64,000 nucleotides of DNA from Polyangium jinanense (GTDB taxonomy: Bacteria; Myxococcota; Polyangia; Polyangiales; Polyangiaceae): positions 310,001 to 374,000 of the forward strand of contig NZ_JAGTJJ010000004.1 of NCBI RefSeq assembly GCF_028435365.1, written 5' to 3'. The translations under genes and the position numbers were made by a program. Positions 1 to 8,470 of this stretch are shown one piece after another; position 1 is the stretch's first letter, and every line of letters begins with the position of its first letter. The notes beneath the pieces are model-generated. The model made no database searches, was not told the origin of the DNA, and was given only the letters and a program-made list of their open reading frames with translations.

Positions 1-360
1 GAAAAGCACGGCCGCGCGGCGCACGGGCGCGACGTGCTCGTGGAACCGACCCACCCCCTCGGCGACGGCCCGCGCCCGCTCCGCCGCCGTTCCGTCCCGC
101 GGTAGCTTCGGCCAGAGCGGCATGACCGTCTCCATCCGCCGCCGCGCCGCGCACGCGAGCAGATCGTCGAGGTCGGTGAAATGGTTCCAGATCGCCCGCC
201 GCGACACCCCCGCGCGCTCGGCGATTTGCTCGCCCGAAGGACGCAAGACGCCCTCCCCGAGCAGCGCGAGCAGTGCCTCCACGATCGCCTCCCGCGTGCG
301 CTCGGCGCGCGCGTGGCGCCCATCGGCCGGCGTCTGCGTGGCGGGCTCCTTGGTGTGCAT
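1..360 (-). CDS. TetR-family transcriptional regulator, C-terminus off the window
   Basis: The ATG is at 360 on the minus strand and the frame stays open to base 1, so only the first 120 residues are present. Residues about 20-70 form the usual TetR helix-turn-helix (GEQIAERAGVSRRAIWNHF, then a DLDDLL turn). The ligand-binding half lies outside the window. The gene is divergent from the crotonase at 449, with an 88-bp spacer holding two palindromes. That is the standard layout for a TetR repressor controlling itself and its neighbour. The inducer is unknown; an acyl-CoA is a guess from the neighbour only. Confidence 0.85.
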   Translation of the reverse strand, partial: MHTKEPATQTPADGRHARAERTREAIVEALLALLGEGVLRPSGEQIAERAGVSRRAIWNHFTDLDDLLACAARRRMETVMPLWPKLPRDGTAAERARAVAEGVGRFHEHVAPVRRAAVLF

Positions 361-423
361 CGCGACGATGACTCTACCTATCTGCACTCCGAGTGCAAGT
401 AGTTTTTTTGCACACCAAGTGCA
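348..423. promoter_or_regulatory. Paired palindromic operators between tetR and crotonase
   Basis: Two 15-bp dyads lie in the divergent spacer: TGCACTCCGAGTGCA at 383-397 (6-bp arms) and TGCACACCAAGTGCA at 409-423 (5-bp arms). Their centres are 26 bp apart. An 11-nt inverted match to the second site (TGCACACCAAG read on the minus strand) covers the tetR start codon at 349-359. Size, symmetry and position fit TetR binding sites for a local autorepressor. No clean -35/-10 pair could be assigned. Confidence 0.6.
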
Positions 424-448
424 TGTTCTATCGTGTTAGAGGGCTCGC

Positions 449-1228
449 ATGCCCGACGTCCACCTCGAACGCGACGGCGCCGTCGCCACGCTCGTCCTCG
501 ACGACGTTCGCCGAAAAAACGCCATGAGCCCCGAGCTCGGGGACGCGCTCGCCGCGCGCGTGCGCGAGATCGCGCGTGACGCGTCCGTCCGCGCCGTCGT
601 GCTCGCGGGCGCGGGAGACGCATTCTCCGCGGGCGGCGACCTCGCCATGCTGGAGCGCCTGCGCGCCGCGAGCTTCGCGGAGGCGCGGGCCTTCATGCTC
701 GGGTTTTACCACCGGTATCTGTCGATCACGGAGCTCGACGTGCCCGTGGTCGCGGCCGTGCGAGGGCCGGCGATCGGCGCGGGGCTCTGCGTCGCGCTCG
801 CGGCCGACCTCGTGGTCGTCGACGAGGACAGCCGGCTCGCGGTGAATTTCGCGTCGCTCGGCCTGCACCCGGGCATGGGCGCGACGTACCTCGTGCCGCG
901 CCGCGTGGGCGCCGAACGCGCCGCGGAGCTCCTGCTCACCGGCCGCCGCTTCACGGGCCGCGACGCCGCGGCCTGGGGCATGGCCCTCGAAGCGCTCCCC
1001 GGCGATCGCGTGCGCCCCCGCGCCGCGGAGCTCGCCGCCCAGATCGCGGAATCCGCCCCGCTCGTGGTGCGCGCGCTCAAGCGCTCCCTCGGCATCGACC
1101 GCGGCGCGCTCGCCCATGCCCTCGACCGCGAGGCTTACGAGCAGGCCGTGAGTTACGCGAGCGAGGATCTCGGCGAAGGTCTCCGCGCCGCCAGCGAAAA
1201 AAGAAAACCGGCATTCTCCGGTCGCTGA
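449..1228 (+). CDS. Enoyl-CoA hydratase/isomerase (crotonase) family protein
   Basis: A 259-residue protein of normal crotonase length, with GAGGG starting 10 nt before the ATG. Both oxyanion-hole segments are visible: AFSAGGDLAML near residues 60-70 and GPAIGAGLCVALAADL near 108-123. The GLHPGMGATYLVPRRVG segment follows. The two glutamates that act as acid and base in rat enoyl-CoA hydratase (Glu144 and Glu164) do not appear at the aligned positions, where I read Cys and Phe. It may therefore be an isomerase, thioesterase-like or otherwise divergent member rather than a true hydratase. It probably acts on an acyl-CoA in the cytoplasm under the adjacent TetR regulator. Confidence 0.85.
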   Translation: MPDVHLERDGAVATLVLDDVRRKNAMSPELGDALAARVREIARDASVRAVVLAGAGDAFSAGGDLAMLERLRAASFAEARAFMLGFYHRYLSITELDVPVVAAVRGPAIGAGLCVALAADLVVVDEDSRLAVNFASLGLHPGMGATYLVPRRVGAERAAELLLTGRRFTGRDAAAWGMALEALPGDRVRPRAAELAAQIAESAPLVVRALKRSLGIDRGALAHALDREAYEQAVSYASEDLGEGLRAASEKRKPAFSGR

Positions 1229-1229
1229 T

Positions 1230-1244
1230 TCCGCGATTCTCGCG
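1230..1244 (+). terminator. Small hairpin after the crotonase gene
   Basis: CCGCGA-TTC-TCGCGG is a perfect 6-bp stem starting one base after the crotonase stop. It lacks a T-run, so it is only a weak terminator candidate. Confidence 0.3.
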
Positions 1245-1357
1245 GTTCCCTCGAATCGATCCGAGCCGCACGGACGGCCGCCCTCTTGCATGGCCGGATG
1301 GACAATGCCACCGGACGGAACACGCACGTCCGTTCCATTCGACAAGGGGGAAACATC

Positions 1358-1867
1358 ATGAAACGTACGCTGGGAGCGGCTCTCGCCGTGCTCTCGGGCG
1401 CCGCCGTCGCGCTCTGCGCCGGCCAGGCGGCAGCCATGAATCTCTCCATCGACGACGCGACGATCGACGAATTCGGCGACCTCTCGCTCGATATCTCCGA
1501 GATCTTCCTGCCTCAGCGCTCCGAGGTCGGCTACATCGGATCGGCCCGCGCGCTGGCCACGTTCGTGTGCGTCGATCACCGCGGCCAGCCCCTCGGCGGG
1601 CCGCGCGGCCAGCGCATCGCGAGCATTCCGGTCGACGACGCGCGGCTCGCCCGCGCCGATGTCCGCGGCAACGTGCGCACGACGCTCACGCTGCGCGTCC
1701 AGGATCACATGCCCGAAATCGATTGTCCGGGCCGCTCGTACGCGCAGCTCGCCCGCATCCAGTACACGAACATCCTCGTCCAGCGGCCGGGTGCATTCAC
1801 CACGGGGCGCACCGTGTCGCGGGATTTCATTCCGACGGTGCGGGTGCGGATCGACCGCGGGCGTTGA
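1358..1867 (+). CDS. Secreted hypothetical protein
   Basis: The ATG at 1358 follows AAGGGGGAA, a strong ribosome binding site, and is preferred over an in-frame start at 1286. The 169-residue product opens with a signal peptide (KR, hydrophobic stretch, then AGQAAA-MN as the likely cleavage site). The mature part is a mixed polar domain with two cysteines near residues 69 and 125, possibly one disulfide. No family was recognised. It converges on the PAS-STAS gene with a 3-bp gap. Confidence 0.7.
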   Translation: MKRTLGAALAVLSGAAVALCAGQAAAMNLSIDDATIDEFGDLSLDISEIFLPQRSEVGYIGSARALATFVCVDHRGQPLGGPRGQRIASIPVDDARLARADVRGNVRTTLTLRVQDHMPEIDCPGRSYAQLARIQYTNILVQRPGAFTTGRTVSRDFIPTVRVRIDRGR

Positions 1868-1870
1868 CGA

Positions 1871-3052
1871 TCACCGCTTCGCGCCCACCGCCCGCGCCGG
1901 CACGCGCATGCTGGCGCGAAGCGCGGCGCGCAGGTCCGGCCACGTGCGCGCGCCGCCGAGGTCGGCCGAAAGCGAAACGAGCGCCTGCGCCACCTTCGGC
2001 TGCATGCCCGAGAGCGCGCCCTCCGCGCCGAGGAGCTGCACGGCTCGCAGGATCCGCACGATGTGCTCGGCCACGGCCCCGTCGACCTCCTCCACGGCCG
2101 TGAGATCGATGATCACGTGCTGGCTCTGCGTCCGCACCACGGTATCGAGCAATCCCTGCATGATCCGCTCGGCGCGCTGATCGTCGAGTTTGCCCACCAC
2201 GGGGAGCGTGATCACGCCGTCCCAGACCTCGATGATCGGCAGCGAGAGGTGCTGGATCTGCTCCTTTTGCTCGGCGATCACGCGGAGCTTCGCCTCGAGC
2301 TCCTGCTTGGCCAGCATGCGCACGGTCACGTCCGTGATGAACCCTTCGAGCGCGAGGAACACGCCCGACGTATCGAACACGCCGCGCCCCTGCTCCTCCA
2401 CCCACCGCGCCTCGCCCGATTTCGTGCGGATCCGGTACTTGAGATGGTAGGGCGCGCGCGCGTCGATCGCGGCCTGCACATCTCTCCAGACGCCGCCCCG
2501 GTCCTCCGGGTGGATCAGGTCGCCCCAGGAGACCTTCGCATTCTCGAGCATCTCGTCGACGCCGTACCCGCAGACGGCCTCGCATCCCGCGCTCACGAAC
2601 TCCATGCTCCAATGCGAATCGTTGCGACACCGGTAGGCCATCCCCGGGAGGTTGCCGAGGAGCGTGCCGAGAAACCGCTCTCGCTCCCGCGCCTCCGCCT
2701 CCGCGCGCCAGAGCGCGGTCACGTCGTGCGCGACAATGCGAAAAACCCGATGCTCGGGGAAGGTGACGCCGCGCCATTCGAGCCAGCGGAGCTCTCCCTC
2801 GGGCCGCACGAGCGGGAGATCAAACGTGACGACCTCCCGCGCCGCCCCGCGCGCGAGCGCCGCCGATACCTCCGCGCGGGCATCGGGCGCGAAGAGCGCG
2901 ACGAGGCCCGCGGCCTGGAGTTCGTCCTCGCTCCGCCCGGCGACCTGACAAAACGCCGGGTTCGCGGCCCCGATCGCTCCGTCGAAATCGACCTCGAGGC
3001 AAGGAGCGGACTGGAACCGGAAAAAACGCTCGGCGCTGGGATCTCGATGCAT
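1871..3052 (-). CDS. PAS-PAS-STAS (RsbR-like) sensor protein
   Basis: The 393-residue soluble protein has two PAS domains (about 10-115 and 125-245; the second is PAS_3-like, with [10 protein letters not shown] and a PAC segment ending GFITDVTVR). A short coiled coil ([19 protein letters not shown]) and a STAS domain (about 270-380, [13 protein letters not shown] to the end) follow. This is the layout of RsbR-type stressosome or c-di-GMP/anti-sigma control proteins. At the usual phospho-Thr position I read [11 protein letters not shown], Gly instead of Thr; a Ser remains in the second site ([11 protein letters not shown]). It lies 98 bp downstream of the aldehyde dehydrogenase on the same strand and may share its transcript. 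The ligand is unknown. Confidence 0.85.
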   Translation of the reverse strand: MHRDPSAERFFRFQSAPCLEVDFDGAIGAANPAFCQVAGRSEDELQAAGLVALFAPDARAEVSAALARGAAREVVTFDLPLVRPEGELRWLEWRGVTFPEHRVFRIVAHDVTALWRAEAEARERERFLGTLLGNLPGMAYRCRNDSHWSMEFVSAGCEAVCGYGVDEMLENAKVSWGDLIHPEDRGGVWRDVQAAIDARAPYHLKYRIRTKSGEARWVEEQGRGVFDTSGVFLALEGFITDVTVRMLAKQELEAKLRVIAEQKEQIQHLSLPIIEVWDGVITLPVVGKLDDQRAERIMQGLLDTVVRTQSQHVIIDLTAVEEVDGAVAEHIVRILRAVQLLGAEGALSGMQPKVAQALVSLSADLGGARTWPDLRAALRASMRVPARAVGAKR

Positions 3053-3150
3053 CGTCGTGCAAAACGCAAGCGCGTCCGAGATCCATCAGAACCGTGGGGT
3101 CGGCCCGGGTCAAGACCAACCTGGGAGAAATCGTGCACGAAGAGGAAACG

Positions 3151-4887
3151 TCAACCGCGGAGTGCCGCCATTGCGACGGCCGGAATACGCCCCCATCCGG
3201 GCCGGGCATAATACCGGAGGAGCCGCTCCGCCGTGACGGCCATGTTGCGGTGATCGTAGAAGAAGGGAGGCCGCGGGAACGTCTTGAGCGGACCCCGGAG
3301 GACGGCCTTCTCGATACGCCCGAGCATGACCGTGTTGTGGACGAAGCCGATGCCGCTCTTCACGTCGGCGAGCGTCACGCTCGGATGACCGCCCCACGGG
3401 GCCGTGACGGTCCCGTACACGAGCCCGGGCCAGTGATTCACGGCGACGGCACCATAACGGAGCTCGTCGATGGCGCGCTCGAGCGCGGCGGAGGCGACGG
3501 GATCGTCCTCCAAAATGCTCGGACAAACGATCGACGCGGAGAGCGTGCCCCAGAGGGTGTCGTTGCAGAAACGCGTCGCGGCGGCGAGGAACTCGGCCGG
3601 GTCGTCGGAGCCGACCGAAACCTCGCTGACGATGCCGCAGAAGGGCTCGGTGGAAAAGAGGGGCTCGCGCGCATCCGCGGGGTCGAGGTCGGTGATCATC
3701 GTCCAGGGCAAGACACCGGGGCTCGCCTCGCCGATGAAACGCACGCGGTCGTGCCCCTTCACGAGCGAGGCGTGACGCTGCTCCGCGCCCGGGTAATACG
3801 CTTTCCGCGGGCGCACCTCGCCGAGGGCTTGCTGGAGCTTGTCGAGGAACAGATCCCGCTGCGCCCAGCCGCGGGCGAGGACGAGCATCTTCGCGGCGTT
3901 GCAGTTGAACGAGGCGTTGTTGACGATCTGCGTGGCGATGCTGCGCGCCTGGAACCAGAGCTCGTCCTCGGCGTAGAGGTAGGGCACGACGACGACGGGG
4001 CTCACGTTGCCGAGCTCCGAGGTGATCGGCTTCTTCAGGACGGGATCGTTCGCCGCCCGCCGCGCGTCCTGCTCCGGCCCGGGTTTGCCCCAGACGATGA
4101 TGTCGTGCGTGTGCTGCGAGCCCGTGATGTGCACGTGCGAGACCAGGCGGTGCGACGCGAGGTAGCTGCCGACCTCCGGCCCGCCGTGCACGATCCGCAC
4201 GAACCCGCGCGAGATCAGGGGCGCGAGCATGTCCTCGAGGATCGGGCCGAGGTAAGCGTTGACCGGGCTCGTCTTGAGGAGGACGACGCGGCCCTCGTTG
4301 AAGAGCGTGTGCAGCGTATCCATCGGCCCGATGCTCGCGACGTTGCCGGCCCCGAGCACGAGGGAGATGCCGCCCTCGGGATCGGCTTGCCGGTAAAACG
4401 TGGCCTGCTCGGCGCGGACATCGGCGCGGCGCACGCCTCGTTCGAGGTGCACGTCGCAGGTGAACCCGGAGAGCAACGCGCCGTCCGCGCCGCGCATCGG
4501 GAAGACGCGGACCTTCGTGCGGCCGTTCTCTTCACGGACCGCGCGGAAGGGCAAGCGGGGCGCGCCGCGCGTGGCGATCTGGTCGAGGGCGTCGGCGAGG
4601 GCGGCGACGTTGCTGGCGATGGTGCAGGGGCCGGCGAGCCACTCCTCGCCGGCGATGGGGGCGGCGGCGTCGATGCCTTTTTCGTGGCAGCTCGCCTGGA
4701 CCATTCGCAGGGCGGAGGCCTCGACGCGGGGCAGGACCTCCTCGCGGAGGAGCCGGGCCTTGTCCCGCGGGGGCAAACGCGCGAAGGCGCGGGCGCTGTC
4801 GCCGAGCTCGGCGAGGGCGCGGTCGAGGTCTGCGTGGTTCGGCTCCACGCGGGACAGAGGGCGGTCTTCGGCGACGCTGACGGTCAT
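3151..4887 (-). CDS. Aldehyde dehydrogenase-superfamily protein
   Basis: The ATG at 4887 ([10 protein letters not shown]) is chosen because codon bias and homology-like sequence begin there; a longer frame continues upstream only by running antisense through the heptad-repeat gene. The 578-residue protein is longer than a typical aldehyde dehydrogenase (about 480-500). It carries the general-base glutamate in SELGNVSP (Glu291) and the candidate nucleophile in SFNCNAAK (Cys329). It therefore probably oxidises an aldehyde, or reduces an acyl donor, with NAD(P). It has no signal peptide and acts in the cytoplasm. A 156-bp spacer with a 38-bp dyad separates it from the divergent gene at 5044. The substrate is not predictable. 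Confidence 0.85.
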   Translation of the reverse strand: MTVSVAEDRPLSRVEPNHADLDRALAELGDSARAFARLPPRDKARLLREEVLPRVEASALRMVQASCHEKGIDAAAPIAGEEWLAGPCTIASNVAALADALDQIATRGAPRLPFRAVREENGRTKVRVFPMRGADGALLSGFTCDVHLERGVRRADVRAEQATFYRQADPEGGISLVLGAGNVASIGPMDTLHTLFNEGRVVLLKTSPVNAYLGPILEDMLAPLISRGFVRIVHGGPEVGSYLASHRLVSHVHITGSQHTHDIIVWGKPGPEQDARRAANDPVLKKPITSELGNVSPVVVVPYLYAEDELWFQARSIATQIVNNASFNCNAAKMLVLARGWAQRDLFLDKLQQALGEVRPRKAYYPGAEQRHASLVKGHDRVRFIGEASPGVLPWTMITDLDPADAREPLFSTEPFCGIVSEVSVGSDDPAEFLAAATRFCNDTLWGTLSASIVCPSILEDDPVASAALERAIDELRYGAVAVNHWPGLVYGTVTAPWGGHPSVTLADVKSGIGFVHNTVMLGRIEKAVLRGPLKTFPRPPFFYDHRNMAVTAERLLRYYARPGWGRIPAVAMAALRG

Positions 4888-4934
4888 GGGGGTGGCGAGG
4901 GTAGCCCAGACGGCGGAGGGATTCGACAGGGGGC

Positions 4935-4972
4935 TTGGGGGCGGAGCTCCGATCTCGGAGCGGAGCCCCCAA
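4935..4972. promoter_or_regulatory. 38-bp interrupted dyad in divergent spacer
   Basis: Outer arms TTGGGGGC/GCCCCCAA and inner arms GCTCCGA/TCGGAGC are separated on each side by a 3-nt GGA mismatch and share a TC centre. It sits midway between the aldehyde dehydrogenase start (4887) and the outer-membrane protein start (5044), so it could be an operator or a cruciform-forming repeat. Confidence 0.4.
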
Positions 4973-5043
4973 ACGTCGACGACGCGCTGGAGCGTTGCTT
5001 GTGTCGTGGCGCGCGGGGCGCGGCTCCGGTACATTCGCAGACG

Positions 5044-6258
5044 ATGGCACTTCGTTCTTCGCCCTGGATCTTGCTCGCGACGGTCACGACGGCGCTCAGC
5101 GTGACCGCGGCCGCGCCGGCGCAGCAGCCCGCCCCCACCGCGCCGGCCCCGACCGCGCTCCCGACGCCTCCGCCGCAGCAGGCCGCGCCGCCGCAGCAAG
5201 GCACGCCGCCCCAGCAGGGACAAGCGCCGCAGCAAGGACAAGCGCCGCAACAGGGCGCGCCTCCGCAAGGGCAACCGCCGCAGGGCACACCGCCGCAGCA
5301 GCCGGGCTACCCGCCGCAGCAGCCGGGGTATCCTCCGCAGCAACCGGGATATCCTCCGCAATATCCCCAAGGGTATCCGCAGCAACAGCCGGGCTACCCG
5401 CAGCAGCAACCGGGATATCCGCAACAATATCCGCAGGGGTATCCGCAGCAACAGCCGGGCTACCCGCAGCAGCAACCGGGATATCCGCAACAGCAACCCG
5501 GCTACCCGCAGCAGCAACCCGGCTACCCGCAGCAGCAACCCGGTTACCCGCAACAGCAACCGGGGTATCCCCAACAGCAACCGGGATATCCGCAGCAAGG
5601 GTATCCGCAGGGGTATCCGCAGGGGTATCCGCAAGGGTATCCGCAAGGGTATCCGCCGCCGCAAGGGTATCCGAACGCGGCGGGCGCGGGCACGGGCACG
5701 GGCCCGACGCCTCCGCCTCCGCCGCCGCCCCCGAAATGCTGTCGCTGGTCGGCCCGCGTGAATCCGTTCGATTTGCTCTTCCGGCGCCTGAGCTTCGAGG
5801 CGGAGGTGGCCGTCTGGGGCCCCATCGCGCTGCAAATCTCGCCGACGTGGATCTGGGGTTCGCCGACGGAAAACCTCGACGCGAGCGGCTGGGCCCTCGC
5901 CGGCGATGTCGGCGTGTATTTCGAGGGCAAGGCGCTGCGCGGCTTCTGGCTGAAGGGCCACGTCGGCTACGAGAGCTTCGACGCGACCGTGACGCACCCG
6001 CAGCTCACGAACGTGAGCGCGACGCAAAACGTGAGCTCGATGATTCTGGGCGGCATGATCGGCAACACCACGGTATTCACGCGCGACGGCGGATTCTCGC
6101 TGTCCGGCGGCATTGGCATCGGCGTGGCGCTGGCCGATCCGGTCACGGTGATTGCGGAGTCGAAGGATCCCCGCTTCCCGAGCGTGGGGGTGACGTTTTA
6201 CGATAAAGAAGGGGCGATTCAGATTTTGGGGACGTTCGGGCTTGGCGTGACGTTCTGA
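5044..6258 (+). CDS. Pro/Gln/Tyr heptad-repeat outer-membrane protein
   Basis: The 404-residue protein has a signal peptide ([21 protein letters not shown]). A Pro/Gln-rich stretch covers residues 27-86, a low-complexity repeat 87-210 (mainly PGYPQQQ heptads, about a dozen PGYP units, ending in QGYPQGYP), and a poly-Pro segment about 220-230. A C-terminal region of about 170 residues begins at [13 protein letters not shown]. That region has alternating amphipathic strands, many glycines and a terminal Phe ([10 protein letters not shown]), as in an outer-membrane beta-barrel. The repeat would be disordered and on the outer or periplasmic face. No function is known; the composition resembles prion-like or annexin-type GYPxQ tails. 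Confidence 0.8.
   Translation: MALRSSPWILLATVTTALSVTAAAPAQQPAPTAPAPTALPTPPPQQAAPPQQGTPPQQGQAPQQGQAPQQGAPPQGQPPQGTPPQQPGYPPQQPGYPPQQPGYPPQYPQGYPQQQPGYPQQQPGYPQQYPQGYPQQQPGYPQQQPGYPQQQPGYPQQQPGYPQQQPGYPQQQPGYPQQQPGYPQQGYPQGYPQGYPQGYPQGYPPPQGYPNAAGAGTGTGPTPPPPPPPPKCCRWSARVNPFDLLFRRLSFEAEVAVWGPIALQISPTWIWGSPTENLDASGWALAGDVGVYFEGKALRGFWLKGHVGYESFDATVTHPQLTNVSATQNVSSMILGGMIGNTTVFTRDGGFSLSGGIGIGVALADPVTVIAESKDPRFPSVGVTFYDKEGAIQILGTFGLGVTF
5302..5673 (+). repeat. Tandem 21-bp (PGYPQQQ) coding repeat
   Basis: This is a run of 21-bp units encoding PGYPPQQ, then PGYPQQQ, with two QGYPQQQ interruptions, ending in 12-bp QGYP units. Neighbouring copies are nearly identical in DNA (ccgggatatccgcaacagcaa with synonymous variants), which implies copy number can change by slippage or unequal crossover. 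Confidence 0.9.
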
Positions 6259-6361
6259 TCATTGCGGGGTGAAATCGGGCATGCCGGAGGCCTTGCTCGG
6301 TTCCACCCCGTAGCGCGGCGATGACGGGAGCGCGACGGCCACCTTGGCCGCACGGGGGCGG

Positions 6362-6384
6362 CGCCTTGCAATACTTGCAAGGCG
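6362..6384. promoter_or_regulatory. 23-bp perfect palindrome upstream of lipoprotein gene
   Basis: CGCCTTGCAA-TAC-TTGCAAGGCG has 10-bp perfect arms. It lies 104 nt after the stop of the heptad-repeat gene and 62 nt before the ATG at 6447. No T-run follows, so an operator is at least as likely as a terminator. Confidence 0.45.
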
Positions 6385-6446
6385 AAAACCGCCCCTGATA
6401 CGTTTCCCCCGTGACGAACCTTCCTCCCTGTCGCGTTCACCGATGG

Positions 6447-6953
6447 ATGAACTGGATGCCTGCCCGGATCGTTCGGGCAGCGGTTCGGCGAGCATCCGTG
6501 ATCACGGCCGGTGCCATGGCGGCGTCCGCCCTCGCGGGCTGCACGTTCGGGGACGTGCCGGAGGAAGCACAGCCCAGCTTGGGGCCCTGGTTCGATGACA
6601 ACTGCGTCCCTGTGGAGTGCTTGGTCGAGTGTTGCCAGGGGTGGAACTACTCCGAGAAACCGCTCCTCCACGGGGGACAGGTGTATGGCCCTCCGTGCGA
6701 CGAAGTCCGCCAAAAGAATGCCACCTACTCGGAGTATGTTTATCTGATGCAGCAGTTTCAAAATTATTGCAGTCGGGATTTCGTCTACTTCGAATCGGGG
6801 TATTGCCATGTCATCGATCCACCTGACGTGGTCAAAGAATTCAGCCCCGATGGCCAGATCGTGTACGCGGGGTTGAACTTCTTGGTCTGCCCAAAGCGGG
6901 GACAGTATGCGGCGCACCCCATGGACGATGTGGAGATCATCCTCCAAGAGTGA
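6447..6953 (+). CDS. Cysteine-rich lipoprotein, unknown function
   Basis: The frame allows a GTG at 6411 and ATGs at 6447 and 6456; 6447 gives a normal signal (MNWMPARIVRAAVRR, hydrophobic core, SALAGC lipobox). The 168-residue product carries a cysteine cluster just after the lipid anchor (NCVPVECLVECCQGW) and further cysteines towards the end, suggesting a disulfide-bonded envelope domain. It is followed after 16 nt by the secreted protein at 6970, so the two are probably one operon. No family was recognised. Confidence 0.65.
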   Translation: MNWMPARIVRAAVRRASVITAGAMAASALAGCTFGDVPEEAQPSLGPWFDDNCVPVECLVECCQGWNYSEKPLLHGGQVYGPPCDEVRQKNATYSEYVYLMQQFQNYCSRDFVYFESGYCHVIDPPDVVKEFSPDGQIVYAGLNFLVCPKRGQYAAHPMDDVEIILQE

Positions 6954-6969
6954 GGGGCGTGGGCTGATC

Positions 6970-7833
6970 ATGCTCGTGCGCCTCCTCGCGATCTCCGGCA
7001 TCGTTTCCACCTTCATCTGCCCCGCGGAGGTGTTCGCCCAGGAGGGCCCCTGCGCGCCCCCCGAGTCCTTTCAGGGGTACTGGGGCGCCGGGCAGGTGCA
7101 AGTTAGAGAGCGCGTGGCGGGGATTCCGGTCCTCGCCACGTCGCGTTTTTCATACAGGCAGATGCGGTACTCTCCCTGCGCCAGCGGGACGCCCGTGCTC
7201 CCTCCTGGGGTCGGCGAAGCGAGCATCAGTGTGGGTATCCCTCTCTTCGACAACCGGCGTGGCGGGTGGATCCTGCAAATGGCCGCCCGCGGGCAAGGCT
7301 CGCAGAGGCCGAGCGAGCCCGTGAGCGGCATCGTCACGGGCGCCCCTGCCACGGCCGGCCACCTCAATCTCTGGGAGACGCCGCTGCCGTTGATCCAGCT
7401 CACTGGGGCGGCGTCTGCAGCCATCCTGCCGTGGTCCCGGGACGTTCCCCTGTCGATTGCGTATCTCGGCGGTATACGGGTCTACGCCGTTTACCTGAAA
7501 CACGCGCAGGCGAACCTGGGGTTCATGGTCGGCGGTACCAACGTCAGCGTCGACATCGTACCCTCGTTCGCGTTCCGGGGGAGCGATCTGACGATAAGGC
7601 GTTACAGGATGGCGATCGGCTTCGAGCTCCGCTCACCCATCACGTTCTCTTCTGGCCCGGTACCTCTTCAGTGGCGGCTCTGGGGTGCCTTGACCCTCGC
7701 GCTCGAAAAGCTCGACGAAGGCAGGACCGACCGTGTCCGCGGAGCACAGACGCAGCCGCCTTCCTCCGACCTGGTTCGTTCTCCCCCCGAAGCAGCCCCG
7801 CCCGCCCAGACGGCCTGGGAGATGACGTTGTGA
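6970..7833 (+). CDS. Secreted or outer-membrane hypothetical protein
   Basis: The ATG at 6970 begins a signal peptide (MLVRLLAISGIVSTFICPAEVFAQ). The 287-residue product has glycine-rich alternating strands (SISVGIPLFDN, LGFMVGGTNVSVDIV, RMAIGFELR, QWRLWGALTLALEKL) like an outer-membrane barrel or periplasmic beta-protein. The last 35 residues are polar and proline-rich. It lies directly downstream of the Cys-rich lipoprotein and may be its membrane partner. No named family was recognised. It converges on the gene at 7844-8470 with 10 bp between stops. Confidence 0.65.
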   Translation: MLVRLLAISGIVSTFICPAEVFAQEGPCAPPESFQGYWGAGQVQVRERVAGIPVLATSRFSYRQMRYSPCASGTPVLPPGVGEASISVGIPLFDNRRGGWILQMAARGQGSQRPSEPVSGIVTGAPATAGHLNLWETPLPLIQLTGAASAAILPWSRDVPLSIAYLGGIRVYAVYLKHAQANLGFMVGGTNVSVDIVPSFAFRGSDLTIRRYRMAIGFELRSPITFSSGPVPLQWRLWGALTLALEKLDEGRTDRVRGAQTQPPSSDLVRSPPEAAPPAQTAWEMTL

Positions 7834-7843
7834 TCGCGTTCGC

Positions 7844-8470
7844 TCATTCCTTGGGCAGCGCCCAGATGCGACGGCACTCGCGGCGTGTCCATTGCATGCC
7901 TTCGACCAAGTTTTTCTTGCTCTGAGCGTCGTGCTCGATGAGGGATTCGTAAATTCTTGCCGATTCACTTCGCGTCAGCTCGTCTTCGTCCAGATGGGCA
8001 GGAAACTCATCGAACTCAGCGCACTTGTCGAGGCTGTTGAGAAGGTACTCTCCAATCCCCGGAGGGTCCGCGCACAACGTGCCGTGTGCCAGGACGTGAT
8101 AGAAGTTGATGTGATCGCCGATGGTCCCGCAAACATAAGCATTCTGCAAAGTCTCTCGCACCCTGCATTCCTGGACCTCTCGCCGTAGAGCCTCGACCTT
8201 GGCCACCTCCTCCGGCGCGGCGTCTTGCGTCACAGCGACAGGCGGAGCGATCTGCTCCTTCGCGAGCCGTCGCAATTCCTTTCGACACGCCGCGATCTCT
8301 TTCTTCGCCTCCTTCGCGGAGACAGGCTCCGCGCTCTTCGATCGGGCCGGCGGCCTTCGCTCTCGGGTCGCCCAACCGACCAGCACGCCCCCGCCGAACA
8401 CGAGGGCGACCACGGTCAGCCCGACGAGGAGACGCACGACGAGGCCGGCACGCTCGGGACGCTCGTTCAC
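7844..8470 (-). CDS. Membrane-anchored hypothetical protein, second of a paralogous pair
   Basis: The start is the GTG at 8470, whose GTGA overlaps the upstream gene's stop by 4 nt, so translation is probably coupled. The 208-residue product has one N-terminal transmembrane helix (VVRLLVGLTVVALVFGGGVLVGW), a charged helical linker and a C-terminal helical domain. That domain shares spaced residues with the neighbour: VCG..., GTLC, CAEF, DELTRSES and a late Cys. It was probably made by tandem duplication. The domain would be periplasmic. Function unknown. Confidence 0.7.
   Translation of the reverse strand: MNERPERAGLVVRLLVGLTVVALVFGGGVLVGWATRERRPPARSKSAEPVSAKEAKKEIAACRKELRRLAKEQIAPPVAVTQDAAPEEVAKVEALRREVQECRVRETLQNAYVCGTIGDHINFYHVLAHGTLCADPPGIGEYLLNSLDKCAEFDEFPAHLDEDELTRSESARIYESLIEHDAQSKKNLVEGMQWTRRECRRIWALPKE

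Noticed and set aside
3094..5043. N-terminal extension of the heptad-repeat protein to 3094
   Set aside because: The upstream part is antisense of the aldehyde dehydrogenase; a proper signal peptide starts at 5044.
5302..5673. Regularly spaced repeats resembling a CRISPR array
   Set aside because: The 21-bp period has no unique spacers and is in frame with a PGYPQQQ protein repeat.
4888..6027. N-terminal extension of the aldehyde dehydrogenase frame
   Set aside because: The extension is an Arg/Leu-rich antisense reading of the PGYPQQQ repeat; the real start is the ATG at 4887.
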